Part shown: positions 1 through 9,195 of the stretch, piece after piece
How the letters are laid out: each line of letters begins with the position of its first letter
How positions within the stretch are numbered: position 1 is the stretch's first letter
Assembly (NCBI GenBank): GCA_028284765.1
Contig: JANQRA010000020.1
Coordinates: 62,001 to 126,000 of the forward strand
Direction of reading: 5' to 3'
Origin: Acidimicrobiia bacterium
GTDB taxonomy: Bacteria > Actinomycetota > Acidimicrobiia > Spongiisociales > ZC4RG35
DNA length: 64,000 nt
The notes under the pieces: model-generated
What the model was told of the DNA's origin: nothing
Databases searched by the model: none
The model's input: the letters and a program-made list of their open reading frames with translations, nothing else
Made by a program: the position numbers and the translations under genes

Positions 1-267
1 CACCACACCGACCCCGGGCGTTACTCGTGGTGGGACTACCGGGCGGGGATGTTCCAGAAAAACATGGGCATGAGGTTGGACCTCGTCTACGTGTCAAAGC
101 CTCTCGTCGACCGAGTGGTCTGGGCCGAGATCGATAGGGAGGCCAGAAAAGGCAAGCCGACACCGTCGGACCACGCCCCCGTCGTTGTCGACCTTGACGA
201 ACCTGGCAAGGAACTCGACGCCGGATGGGAAGCTGCGATGAAGCGGATCGCCCAACGGAGTACATGA
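1..267 (+). CDS. xth: Exodeoxyribonuclease III, C-terminal fragment (5' end outside window)
   Basis: Frame 1 open from base 1: HHTDPGRYSWWDYRAGMFQKNMGMRLDLVYVSKPL...PSDHAPVVVDL; the WWDYR, GMRLD and SDHAPV motifs are typical of ExoIII-family nucleases. Confidence 0.9.
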   Translation, partial: HHTDPGRYSWWDYRAGMFQKNMGMRLDLVYVSKPLVDRVVWAEIDREARKGKPTPSDHAPVVVDLDEPGKELDAGWEAAMKRIAQRST

Positions 268-338
268 TCTTCGACACCACTGTCTTAGGGGCAGCCGCAT
301 ATGCCATGATCTGACTCGTCTGAAGCGTCACCAAGGAC

Positions 339-355
339 CTCCGCCCTAAGCGGAG
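339..355. terminator. Possible intrinsic terminator downstream of xth
   Basis: CTCCGC-CCTAA-GCGGAG followed by TCTTT. Confidence 0.4.
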
Positions 356-553
356 TCTTTCCTTGAGAGTCAGCCCAACCTCGTGGTGAGCGCAGATCGT
401 AAGTCGGCTCCCCTCAGACCTCGCCCATTGGTGCCTGTGGACCGGGTCGGAATTCCTCATCTCGACGTTTGACCCAGCTGCCAAGTGGAGTCCGAGCCAG
501 CGGGCATTCATCTAGGTCGTGCCAGATGAGATCGTCACCCGGAGACTGACTAG

Positions 554-586
554 CCGTGGAGCTATTGCCGCCCAATAGCTCCACGG
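554..586. terminator. Perfect 14-bp stem, 5-nt loop hairpin downstream of the MaoC-like gene
   Basis: CCGTGGAGCTATTG-CCGCC-CAATAGCTCCACGG; no U tract. Confidence 0.5.
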
Positions 587-651
587 GACAGCTGCCCTGC
601 TGCAGAGGCTCAGGGCGGTTGACTCCCCGAGCCAGACTCAGACCTTCTACT

Positions 652-1161
652 TCACCAATCAGTCGATGGCTCAGGGAACGGCGACTGAGCGCCTTCTGCC
701 CCGCGCCTGTACACGAGGAAGCTCCGAGTCCAGCGGATGACTTCGTCGCCGTCCTGGTTCAGACCCCTCGTTCTCACAGTGACGACGCCGGCGTTCGGGC
801 GCGAGTTGGACTCCCTCAGCGCAACCACCTCGGACTCGGAGTAGAGGGTGTCACCCACGAATACCGGACGCTTCAACTCGATGTTCTCCCAGCCCAGGTT
901 GGCAAAGGCCAGCTGCGAAGTGTCCATGACCGATTGGCCGGTAACGATCGCCACAGTGAGCGCCGAGTTGACGAGCGGCTTTCCAAACTCCGACTTGGAG
1001 GCATAACTCGCATCGAGGTGCATCGGATTGGTGTTCATCGTCAACAGCGAGAACCAGACGTTGTCGTTTTCGGTGATCGTGCGACCCAGACGGTGTCTAT
1101 AGATATCACCCACGACGAAGTCCTCGAAGAACCTGCCAAGCGGAGCGTCATGGATTGTCAT
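652..1161 (-). CDS. MaoC-family dehydratase
   Basis: 169 aa hotdog-type sequence (FEDFVVGDIYRHRLGRTITENDNVWFSLLTMNTNPMHLD...). Confidence 0.85.
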   Translation of the reverse strand: MTIHDAPLGRFFEDFVVGDIYRHRLGRTITENDNVWFSLLTMNTNPMHLDASYASKSEFGKPLVNSALTVAIVTGQSVMDTSQLAFANLGWENIELKRPVFVGDTLYSESEVVALRESNSRPNAGVVTVRTRGLNQDGDEVIRWTRSFLVYRRGAEGAQSPFPEPSTDW

Positions 1162-1177
1162 TAGGCACCTCTAATCA

Positions 1178-1190
1178 TATGTCTGACTTT
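1178..1190. promoter_or_regulatory. Putative GntR/FCD operator
   Basis: TATGTCTGACTTT, 17 bp upstream of the MaoC start; matches the AATGTCNGACATT core. Confidence 0.5.
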
Positions 1191-1260
1191 TATTCGAGAA
1201 TGCGAGTGATGCTGCCACATTCCGGGCGAAAATGACGCTCCGGGCCAGGAAGCGGCGCAA

Positions 1261-1273
1261 TACATCAGACCTA
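1261..1273. promoter_or_regulatory. Putative degenerate GntR/FCD operator
   Basis: Minus strand TAGGTCTGATGTA, resembling the AACGTCTGATGTA site at 39457; lies before the 1311 gene. Confidence 0.35.
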
Positions 1274-1310
1274 TGCTGGGCAATCAAGGCTGCGAGTAGT
1301 AAGGAAAGCT

Positions 1311-2336
1311 GTGACGGATTTCGACACTGAAACCAAGACGGTGGTCATTCTGGACGGGAGTCTCCACCCATCAAACGACTTCAGCTCAGAGAGGGATCGG
1401 TGGGCCAAGAGGGGGATCGAACTGGTCTTGAAGGAGTGCCGAACCGAAGCAGACATCTTGGCGATGGATCTGGATGCTGACGCACTCGTGTACTGGGGTC
1501 TTGACGTGCCAATCACCAGAAGGGTCATCGAGTCGCAGAGACGGTGTCGCATCATCATCAGGTACGGAACAGGTGTGGACTCCGTTGACCTCGACGCAGC
1601 GACCGAACACGGGATACCAGTCGCCATTCCCGCCGGATACTGCACCGACGAGGTCGCGCTCCATGCGACCACTCTCATGTTGACTCTGGCACGGCGGGTC
1701 TCCTTCCTCGATCGTGTGATTGCTTCAGGTGGCTGGAGGGAGCCGTCTCCACATACAGACACCGTCGATCGACTATCGAATCAGACCCTGGGACTACTCG
1801 GCTTTGGTCGAATCGCCCAGCAGGTGGCCAAGAACATGAAACCAATGGTGGCGGAAATTCTATGCGCAGACCCATTCGTCAGCGAAAGCGTCGCAGCCGC
1901 TCAAGGTGTCCAGAAGGTCGAATTCGACGAACTCCTCCGACAATCGGATTTCGTATCGGTGCACTTGCCCCTCACGGACGAAACCCTCGGAATACTCGGA
2001 AAGGATGAGTTCGAATTGATGAAATCAGGCTCCTATCTAGTCAACACAAGCCGTGGTCCAGTAATCGACGAGTCAGCGTTGGCTGAAGCCCTCGCTGGAG
2101 GCCAGCTCGCGGGCGCCGGACTCGACGTGTTCACCGTGGAGCCGTTACCGGCCGACAGTCCGCTTCGCGGTCTGCCGAATGTCGTCTTCACCCCTCACTT
2201 CGCTTCGAACTCAGAAGAGGCCAAGGAGGACATGTTTGAAGGTGTCGCAGATATTGTCGAGAAGTCGCTCTCCGGCAAGTGGCCGAACGGTGTCGTGAAT
2301 CCTTCAGTCGAGCCGAGATTCGCCTTCGATGCTTGA
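1311..2336 (+). CDS. NAD-dependent D-2-hydroxyacid dehydrogenase (CtBP/phosphoglycerate dehydrogenase-like)
   Basis: 341 aa; NQTLGLLGFGRIAQQVAKN Rossmann motif, NTSRGPVIDESAL, catalytic-region FTPHFA. Confidence 0.9.
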   Translation: MTDFDTETKTVVILDGSLHPSNDFSSERDRWAKRGIELVLKECRTEADILAMDLDADALVYWGLDVPITRRVIESQRRCRIIIRYGTGVDSVDLDAATEHGIPVAIPAGYCTDEVALHATTLMLTLARRVSFLDRVIASGGWREPSPHTDTVDRLSNQTLGLLGFGRIAQQVAKNMKPMVAEILCADPFVSESVAAAQGVQKVEFDELLRQSDFVSVHLPLTDETLGILGKDEFELMKSGSYLVNTSRGPVIDESALAEALAGGQLAGAGLDVFTVEPLPADSPLRGLPNVVFTPHFASNSEEAKEDMFEGVADIVEKSLSGKWPNGVVNPSVEPRFAFDA

Positions 2337-2337
2337 A

Positions 2338-3954
2338 CTACATGGGGATCGTGGCGTCAATCAACAGAGGGCCTCGACGCTCCCTGACCAGAAGCTCCGC
2401 TGCGATGAGGTCGGCCTTCGATTTCACCGAAATCGACTCAGCTCCAAGAGCTCGAGCCACGCTGTGAGGAGAGGGCCACGGCATTGATGCGACCGATGGG
2501 TCTGAGCCCTTGGCCACCAGGGCTCGATGTTCGATTCCATAGCCGCCATCATTGAGAAGGCAGACCACCAAGTCGAGCCCAAGCGACACCGCCGTGTCGA
2601 GTGCATTGACCCCGCCCATCATCCATCCCCCGTCGCCCATGACCGCCACCGTCGGCCTTTTGGATGAAGCAACTCCCGCACCGATGGCAGCCGCCATCGA
2701 AAGCCCGACAGACCCGAACGCTGCTGGCAAGACATGCGCCCTCGGATCGATCACGTCGAGGTGTCGAAGTGGCACCTCCATGAACCCGCCAACATCACAA
2801 ACCACGATCCGATCTGACGGCAACGTCTCGTTCAGCCAAATCATGAGGGCCCTCGGATCAATTGCCGAATCCGTGCTCACATCGACGAACTCATCGAGAG
2901 GCGATTGTGCGGCAAGCCGGTCCGCCACATCTCTTGATCCCCAAGGGCGGGGACTGTGGCCGGACTCGGCCAGAGCCTCATGCATCAGAGCGGCGGTGGT
3001 TCCCACATCTCCAATCACTCCGACATCCACCGCATACCAGCGCCCGAAGGCTTGCGGATCGGCATCTACCTGGATCACAGTTTTGCCATCCAACAACGAA
3101 CCGTAGGACGTCGTGTAGCGGTTCAATCCCGCACCGAAGACCACGAGACAATCGGCTTCGCCGATCACCTCGGCGCTCGCCTGCGACGAGACGGTCCCAC
3201 AGACACCGAGATCGAGACTCTCGCCACGGAAAAGGCCTCTGGCTTTGAGAGTTGTGGCAACGGGAGCCCCAACGGCCTCGGCAAGGCGCAAAACGTCGCT
3301 GCGGGCTCCGGCGTCGACAACTCCCCTCCCAGCGATGACGACCGGCCTCTGCGCAGTGGCTATGACCCCGAGAGCCACATCCAGGGCCTCTTCGTCGGTT
3401 TGCGGTGCGATTCGGTGTGGCGTCGGCGCCGCCACGTCTTCTGGAATCACCTTGGCAGAGAGGATGTGCGTCGGAAGGTTGAGGACCACAGGCCGCCGCT
3501 CTCCAATGGCAAGCGCGTAGGCGCGGGCGAAGTCGTAGGCGACCCGCCCCGCGGACACGACCGAGACGAACTCAGCACCTGTCGGCGCAACGGTGGCCTC
3601 TTGGTCAATGGCTTGGTTGTGGGCAAGGTCAGACGGGTCGGTGTCCCCGCACAAGACGAGAAGTGGGGTGCGCGACCGGGCCGCCTCGTGGATCGCCGTG
3701 ACGGCGTTGGTCAACCCAGGGCCGTGAGTGACGGCGGCGACGCCCACCCCTCCTGACACTCGCGAGAAACCATCAGCAGCAGATACTGCGATGTCCTCTC
3801 GGTTGACCGGAATGTACGTAACACTCTCCTTGGACACGAGTGCATCGATAACGTCGAGGTTTCCGTCACCAAGCAAACCGAACACCGTGCCGATTCCGGC
3901 GCTCCCCATTGATCGTGCCAATAGCTCATAAGCAGGAATGGGCGTGGCATTCAT
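2338..3954 (-). CDS. Thiamine-diphosphate-dependent enzyme (acetolactate synthase/benzoylformate decarboxylase family)
   Basis: GDGNLDVIDAL...NREDIAVSAADGFSRVSG; C-terminal AVMGDGGWMMGGVNALDTA...NDGGYG ThDP motif. The ORF is open to 4047, but its first 31 codons would cover the divergent promoter, so MNATPIPAYELL at 3954 is preferred. Confidence 0.88.
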   Translation of the reverse strand: MNATPIPAYELLARSMGSAGIGTVFGLLGDGNLDVIDALVSKESVTYIPVNREDIAVSAADGFSRVSGGVGVAAVTHGPGLTNAVTAIHEAARSRTPLLVLCGDTDPSDLAHNQAIDQEATVAPTGAEFVSVVSAGRVAYDFARAYALAIGERRPVVLNLPTHILSAKVIPEDVAAPTPHRIAPQTDEEALDVALGVIATAQRPVVIAGRGVVDAGARSDVLRLAEAVGAPVATTLKARGLFRGESLDLGVCGTVSSQASAEVIGEADCLVVFGAGLNRYTTSYGSLLDGKTVIQVDADPQAFGRWYAVDVGVIGDVGTTAALMHEALAESGHSPRPWGSRDVADRLAAQSPLDEFVDVSTDSAIDPRALMIWLNETLPSDRIVVCDVGGFMEVPLRHLDVIDPRAHVLPAAFGSVGLSMAAAIGAGVASSKRPTVAVMGDGGWMMGGVNALDTAVSLGLDLVVCLLNDGGYGIEHRALVAKGSDPSVASMPWPSPHSVARALGAESISVKSKADLIAAELLVRERRGPLLIDATIPM

Positions 3955-4003
3955 GAAGAGCCCTCCGGACGTCCGATCGAGGCGCTTCCTACTTGTTCCA
4001 CCA

Positions 4004-4016
4004 TACGTCGGACATT
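4004..4016. promoter_or_regulatory. Putative GntR/FCD operator in the divergent TPP-enzyme/GntR promoter
   Basis: TACGTCGGACATTTAAA directly upstream of the GntR start. Confidence 0.6.
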
Positions 4017-4028
4017 TAAACTGGACCG

Positions 4029-4745
4029 GTGACGACAGATCAAACACCTGCCTATCGAGCTATCTCTGATTCGATACGCAACGACATCCTCGCCCAACGC
4101 CTCGTGCCAGGAGATCGGCTACCTGTTGAGACTGAGCTGGCTGATCGGTTCAGCGTCAGCAGGTCCACGGTTCGTGAGGCACTCCGCGAACTTGCGTCAC
4201 AAAACCTGGTCGTCACCACGCGAGGCGCCACCGGTGGAACGTTCGTCGTCGTGCCGAGCACTGAAAACCTCGCTCGCAGTCTCACCATCGGCATCGAAAT
4301 GATGGCAGCAAGCACAGACCTGACTGTCCAGGAGATGTTGGAAGCCCGAGAATTCCTTGAACTCCCGGCGGCGAGGCTTGCAGCTGAGCGAGGGACGGAA
4401 GAGCAACACGAGCTCATTCGTGAATACCTCAGGTCGAGACAGGCAGACGAAGAGGCCGGTCGCGAGCTAATCGCCAATTGGCGATTGCACCAGCTCATTC
4501 TCAAGGCAGCCAACAACCCCCTGCTCGAGCTGATGGCACAGCCAATCTTCCACGTGTTGCAAACGAGGTTCGCTCAGATATCCGCGCCATCGGGTTTTCG
4601 TCGGCAGGTGCTCCAAAACCACCGCGCCATTGCTGACGCGATCCTCAACCGGGACGCGGACCTTGCGGCTCAAGTCATGTTCGATCATCTCGAGTGGCTG
4701 AGACCGTCGTATCAGGAGTTCGACACCCGCCTCGGCGGTCGATGA
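4029..4745 (+). CDS. GntR-family transcriptional regulator, FCD subfamily
   Basis: N-terminal wHTH (LPVETELADRFSVSRSTVREALRELASQNLV) plus helical FCD-type C-terminus. Confidence 0.92.
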   Translation: MTTDQTPAYRAISDSIRNDILAQRLVPGDRLPVETELADRFSVSRSTVREALRELASQNLVVTTRGATGGTFVVVPSTENLARSLTIGIEMMAASTDLTVQEMLEAREFLELPAARLAAERGTEEQHELIREYLRSRQADEEAGRELIANWRLHQLILKAANNPLLELMAQPIFHVLQTRFAQISAPSGFRRQVLQNHRAIADAILNRDADLAAQVMFDHLEWLRPSYQEFDTRLGGR

Positions 4746-5932
4746 AACCGCTTGCAGACATTCGAATAGTCGCCGTCGAGCAATACGGGGCAGGGCCCTA
4801 CGGAAGCCTGTACCTGGCAGATCTCGGAGCCGACGTGATCAAGGTCGAAGACCCTTCTTCGGGGGGCGATATCAGTCGATATGTGCCGCCGTTCCAACAA
4901 GGGACCGACTCGCTGTTCTACGAGACTTTCAATCGGAACAAGAGGTCGATATCCCTAGACCTTCACTCCCCTGAGGGTCGCTCCGTCTTCGAACGGCTGG
5001 TTGGAACAGCAGATGCTGTCTACTCCAACCTGCGGGGCGACGTTCCGGCTCAGCTCAGAATCCGATACGAAGACCTTTCAGACATCAATCCCCAGGTCGT
5101 CTGTGTGAGTCTCTCTGGATACGGAGCAACAGGCCCCGGCTCGCACACGCCAGGCTACGACTACATCTTCCAAGCCACTTCCGGTTGGATGTCGATCACT
5201 GGCGATCCGGCAGGTCCGCCGTCGAAATCGGGGCTGTCTCTGGTCGACTTCTCAGGCGGTGTAGTGGCCGCGTTCACAGTCCTGGCTGCGATTCATGCCG
5301 CCCGACGAGATGGGCACGGCGGGGACTGTGATCTGAGCCTCAATGACGTAGCGACATCCCTCCTCACCTACGAAGCAACATGGGCACTCAACCGGGACTG
5401 GATTCCCCAACGACGCGAGCGTTCGGCTCATCCGTCTCTAGTCCCCTTCCAGGCCTTTTCCGGAGGCGATGGCCAGTGGTTCATAGTCGCGTGCGCGAAA
5501 GAGAAGTTTTGGTCGTCGACAGTCGCAGCGCTTGACGACGCTCGATTGCTCTCTGAGGACTTCAAGAACTTCGAGAAGCGGCGACAAAGCAAATCTGAAC
5601 TCATCCCAATTCTCGACGAGATCTTCGCAACGGCTCCGGGGGCTCATTGGGTGGGCGTACTCGGCGATGCCGGTGTGCCGGTTGGCGAAGTCAGGTCGGT
5701 CAAGGAAGTTCTACAGGACCTCGAGCAAACCGGAAGCGACCTCCTGATCGAAGTCGAACACGAGGAGTTCGGAACGATCAAGGAGATCCGCACCCCTGTC
5801 CAAGTTGGTGATGAACTGCCCGAAACGAGGCGCGCTCCTCGGCTTCACGAACACGGCGCCGAAATCCTCGCCGAACTCGGATATCAGGAGGCTGACATCC
5901 AGGAGTTGACTGCCGCGGGGGCATTCGGGTGA
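4742..5932 (+). CDS. CaiB/BaiF-family CoA-transferase
   Basis: MKPLADIRIVAVEQYGAGPYGSLYLADLGADVIKVEDPSSGGD...NRNKRSISLDL; ATGA overlap with the GntR stop codon. Confidence 0.93.
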   Translation: MKPLADIRIVAVEQYGAGPYGSLYLADLGADVIKVEDPSSGGDISRYVPPFQQGTDSLFYETFNRNKRSISLDLHSPEGRSVFERLVGTADAVYSNLRGDVPAQLRIRYEDLSDINPQVVCVSLSGYGATGPGSHTPGYDYIFQATSGWMSITGDPAGPPSKSGLSLVDFSGGVVAAFTVLAAIHAARRDGHGGDCDLSLNDVATSLLTYEATWALNRDWIPQRRERSAHPSLVPFQAFSGGDGQWFIVACAKEKFWSSTVAALDDARLLSEDFKNFEKRRQSKSELIPILDEIFATAPGAHWVGVLGDAGVPVGEVRSVKEVLQDLEQTGSDLLIEVEHEEFGTIKEIRTPVQVGDELPETRRAPRLHEHGAEILAELGYQEADIQELTAAGAFG

Positions 5933-7026
5933 TGAGAACCCTGAGTGCTCCGTTGTTGACAAAGATTGGAGCCGGCCTGGAAATCACCGAACTGACTCTC
6001 GACCCTCCCAAGGCCGAAGAGGTGCTGGTGAAGATGACGGCTTCGGGGGTTTGTCACAGTTGCCTCCACGCGATGGACGGCACTCACGGCGGAATGCCCC
6101 TGCCATTAGTCCTCGGCGATGAAGGTGCGGGGGTTGTCGAGGAGGTTGGTTCCTCTGTCAACGAGGTGAAGGTGGGAGATCACGTAGTGATCTCCTGGGC
6201 CCCGAATTGCGGAAGATGCAAGTTCTGCGTTTCTGGCAGGCCAGTGCTCTGTCATAGGGGCGCACCTGCCGGGCACCTGCCCGACGGATCGACCCGGTTC
6301 CATCGTGGCGGGCGGCCGGTCTACCACTTTGGACCGGCAACTTACTCTCCGTATACAGTCGTTCATTCGAGCGCCGCCATCCCCATCAGAAGAGACCTCC
6401 CACTTGACCTGGCTGCAATGATCGGTTGTGCCGTCGCGACTGGCGTCGGTGCGGTGGTGAACACCTCGGGGGCTCGACTCGGAGATTCAATTGCCGTCTT
6501 CGGATGCGGCGGCGTTGGGCTGAATGCTGTGCAAGGAGCCAGCCTCGTTGGTGCACACCCCGTCGTAGCCGTCGACCTGAATGACGACCGCCTCGATCTG
6601 GCAAGTCAGCTAGGTGCCACCCATCGAGTCCGCGCCGACTCTCCCGACTCTCTCGAACAGTTGATGGAGATCTCGGATGGTGGCTTCGATGTGACGATCC
6701 TCGCTGTTGGTGCCACTCGGGCCTTCGACCAAGCGTGGGAAGCAACAGGCCGCGGAGGCACATGTGTCATTGTCGGACGCACCCCCGACGGCGAGCGAAC
6801 CGAGTTCAACCCACAGACCATCCACACAGGAGAGAGACGGCTGGTGGGGTCGATCTACGGCTCGGTCAGACCATCTTTGGACTTTCCGAAGTTCGCAGAC
6901 CTCGTAGCTGAGGGAGCTCTAGAACTCGAAGCGATGGTGACGAACCGCTACGCCATCGAACAGATAAACGAAGCGTTCGCCGACCTTGCGGGTGGACGTC
7001 TAGCGAGGGGCCTAATCGTCTTCTGA
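5929..7026 (+). CDS. Zinc-dependent alcohol dehydrogenase
   Basis: GDEGAGVVEEVGSSV, structural-Zn CGRCKFC, GCGGVGLNAVQGA. Confidence 0.92.
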   Translation: MMRTLSAPLLTKIGAGLEITELTLDPPKAEEVLVKMTASGVCHSCLHAMDGTHGGMPLPLVLGDEGAGVVEEVGSSVNEVKVGDHVVISWAPNCGRCKFCVSGRPVLCHRGAPAGHLPDGSTRFHRGGRPVYHFGPATYSPYTVVHSSAAIPIRRDLPLDLAAMIGCAVATGVGAVVNTSGARLGDSIAVFGCGGVGLNAVQGASLVGAHPVVAVDLNDDRLDLASQLGATHRVRADSPDSLEQLMEISDGGFDVTILAVGATRAFDQAWEATGRGGTCVIVGRTPDGERTEFNPQTIHTGERRLVGSIYGSVRPSLDFPKFADLVAEGALELEAMVTNRYAIEQINEAFADLAGGRLARGLIVF

Positions 7027-8040
7027 ACGGGAGTGGAGCGCTCCAGCCAAGACTTTGGCGTGCATGATGAACTCAAGGGTGATTTCGAGTACGTCTGCTG
7101 AAGTGTCTTCGACCCATGGGTGCCACCAGCCTTCAGGTTCCTGAGTGTCTGCGTACCACGCCGCCATCCGGTGGAGCCAATCCCGATACTGCTGCTCACC
7201 AGTGATTTGATAGAGAAGCGCGGCCCCCCAACTGCTCTTGCAAACCGACGGGTACTTGAACTGAGCCTCAGTACTCGCCATGGAGAAGTCTTGATAGCGA
7301 CGAGCGAGATCCAGGTAGGCCGGCAAGGGCTCTGCCAGATAGAGACGCCCGAGGAATGCGGCTGCTATTCCTCCAAGGGTCCAACGCTGCATTCGATCGA
7401 CCTGACTCGCAACTACGAAACGCTGCTGAAAGCCTGGATCGGACTCCAAGATCACTCGCTGCTCGGATCGCGACCAGAAACAATAAAAGCGATCGGGGAG
7501 ACTCTCCTGCGCCTCATAAACAGCCTTGAGAAATGCGGCAACCCGACGAGCTTCTTGGAGTCGCCCTGTGGCCAGAAGAGCGAACCCAGGTCCGGCCGCA
7601 TAGGGGATGTCCATCTCATCGCTACCCGTTCCGTCGGGCCGTCGATCGTTGGCGAAGCCTCCGGACACGGGGTCCTGCCATTCCACCATCGAGTCGACGA
7701 GCCCCAAAGAAAGGTCGTACTGAGCCAGCATGTGGGCCCCCACGATCAAGGCCGAGTCGCGATATGCCCATCCATCTTCAAGAACTCGGAGGTCACCCTG
7801 GACTCGACCGTCGCTGACCAAGTTCTGTCGAATCCAACGACACAACTCCAGAGCCGCCGATCGCTCACCCATGAGGGCTAGCGACCAAGGGCCGCGGTAG
7901 TACTTGTAGCCGAAGGCGGGGTCTCCGATGACACCAGAAGGGTGTTGTTGGGTCAGTATCCAGTCAGTGGCCCTTCTCGCGACGGTGTCTAGCTCGCGCA
8001 CCGCCCTGCGATCCTCCCCCGTGTTTGGGATTCCACTCAT
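7012..8040 (-). CDS. Uncharacterised alpha/alpha-barrel-like protein (terpenoid cyclase or six-hairpin-glycosidase-like fold)
   Basis: 342 aa, helical Trp/Gly-rich repeats (WILTQQHPSGVIGDPAFGYKYYRGPWSLALMG); paralog of the protein at 46824-47866. Confidence 0.6.
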   Translation of the reverse strand: MSGIPNTGEDRRAVRELDTVARRATDWILTQQHPSGVIGDPAFGYKYYRGPWSLALMGERSAALELCRWIRQNLVSDGRVQGDLRVLEDGWAYRDSALIVGAHMLAQYDLSLGLVDSMVEWQDPVSGGFANDRRPDGTGSDEMDIPYAAGPGFALLATGRLQEARRVAAFLKAVYEAQESLPDRFYCFWSRSEQRVILESDPGFQQRFVVASQVDRMQRWTLGGIAAAFLGRLYLAEPLPAYLDLARRYQDFSMASTEAQFKYPSVCKSSWGAALLYQITGEQQYRDWLHRMAAWYADTQEPEGWWHPWVEDTSADVLEITLEFIMHAKVLAGALHSRSEDD

Positions 8041-9047
8041 CGGGTCGTCGCTCCCACCGCTTCGGCAATCATCTCAAACACCGTCCATTTCGGCTGATAG
8101 CCAAGAGTGCCGCGCGCCTTGCTGCTACTGACATACCAGCTGGGTCTCAACTCAGAATCGGATATCTCAACAACCTCGAGGTTGAGAACACGACCTATCT
8201 CCTCAACAATCTGCCGCTCGGTATGCGGAGCTGAGGGCCCGACGTTGAAAGCCTCTCCTTCAGCATCAGGGCTCTCGATCATCAAATGGATGGCACGGGC
8301 GATATCTCGGGCGTCAGTGATCATCGTCAGACTGGAGCGACCCTTCAGATCGGTACGCAGGAGAAGCTTCTGGGCTCTCTTCTCGATGCTCAATAGCTCG
8401 CGCAATAGACCTTCGCTGCGGCCATCCTGCGCACGCGTCTGAAGCCACGCGATGGCGGAGTCAAGAAACCACCTTCTCCCGAAGGGACTCTTCGGGTCGA
8501 TCAACTCTTCAGGGCTGGCCGTCGCTGTGGGCCGAACGATGGTGAATGGGAGGCCGTAGCTCCTCCAAAACGCTCTACACATTGCCTCTGCTCCGACTTT
8601 GGTGGCTCCATACACGGAACCCGCGACCAATGGGTGGTTCTCGTCGACGGGGAGATAGTCGGGTTGTCCGGTGAGAGCCGGCCAATAGACGGCATCACTC
8701 GATACGTAAACGAAACGACCCGCATCTGGTGCGTGGTCTCGAGTCGCATTGAGCAGGTTGTAGGTCCCGTTGAAGTTGACCTCGACGTAACGGTCGTCAT
8801 CTACATCGTGTGTGGTCAGAGCCGCGGCAAGGTGGCACACGATGTCAACGCCGGACACCGCTGGCTCGAGTGAGCTCGGTTCACCCAGATCACCGCGGAA
8901 AACAGCCACGGGCACGTCGGCTCCAAGTGCGTCTAGCGCCTTATCGCCTGGAAGACCGAACCCCCGGACTTGATGACCGGCCTCACAGAGTCTCCTGACC
9001 AACTGGGATCCGATGCGACCGCTCGCTCCAGTCACCAGAACTCTCAT
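8037..9047 (-). CDS. NAD-dependent epimerase/dehydratase (extended SDR)
   Basis: MRVLVTGASGRIGSQLVRRL...VYGATKVGAEAM; GTGA/ATGA-type overlap with 7012-8040. Confidence 0.9.
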   Translation of the reverse strand: MRVLVTGASGRIGSQLVRRLCEAGHQVRGFGLPGDKALDALGADVPVAVFRGDLGEPSSLEPAVSGVDIVCHLAAALTTHDVDDDRYVEVNFNGTYNLLNATRDHAPDAGRFVYVSSDAVYWPALTGQPDYLPVDENHPLVAGSVYGATKVGAEAMCRAFWRSYGLPFTIVRPTATASPEELIDPKSPFGRRWFLDSAIAWLQTRAQDGRSEGLLRELLSIEKRAQKLLLRTDLKGRSSLTMITDARDIARAIHLMIESPDAEGEAFNVGPSAPHTERQIVEEIGRVLNLEVVEISDSELRPSWYVSSSKARGTLGYQPKWTVFEMIAEAVGATTR

Positions 9048-9120
9048 TGGGATTCAGGACGAGTGCCGTCAAACACTCTGATCCGTGCGTCACGGTGTCT
9101 CATCGCACTCCGCCCCGTTC

Positions 9121-9133
9121 ATTGTCGGACTTA
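9121..9133. promoter_or_regulatory. Putative GntR/FCD operator
   Basis: ATTGTCGGACTTA, 74 bp upstream of the epimerase start. Confidence 0.5.
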
Positions 9134-9195
9134 TGACCGCAATGCGACCTTAGCTGCCCCCTACCCAATATCCCCTGCGAGTAAGCCGGAATCTC

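Noticed and set aside
2956-3756. 266-aa plus-strand ORF opposite the TPP enzyme
   Set aside because: Low-complexity Arg/Gly shadow; the opposite strand has full ThDP-family motifs.
7120-7881. 253-aa plus-strand ORF opposite 7012-8040
   Set aside because: Shadow of the coding strand; the minus-strand protein has a recognisable paralog in this window.
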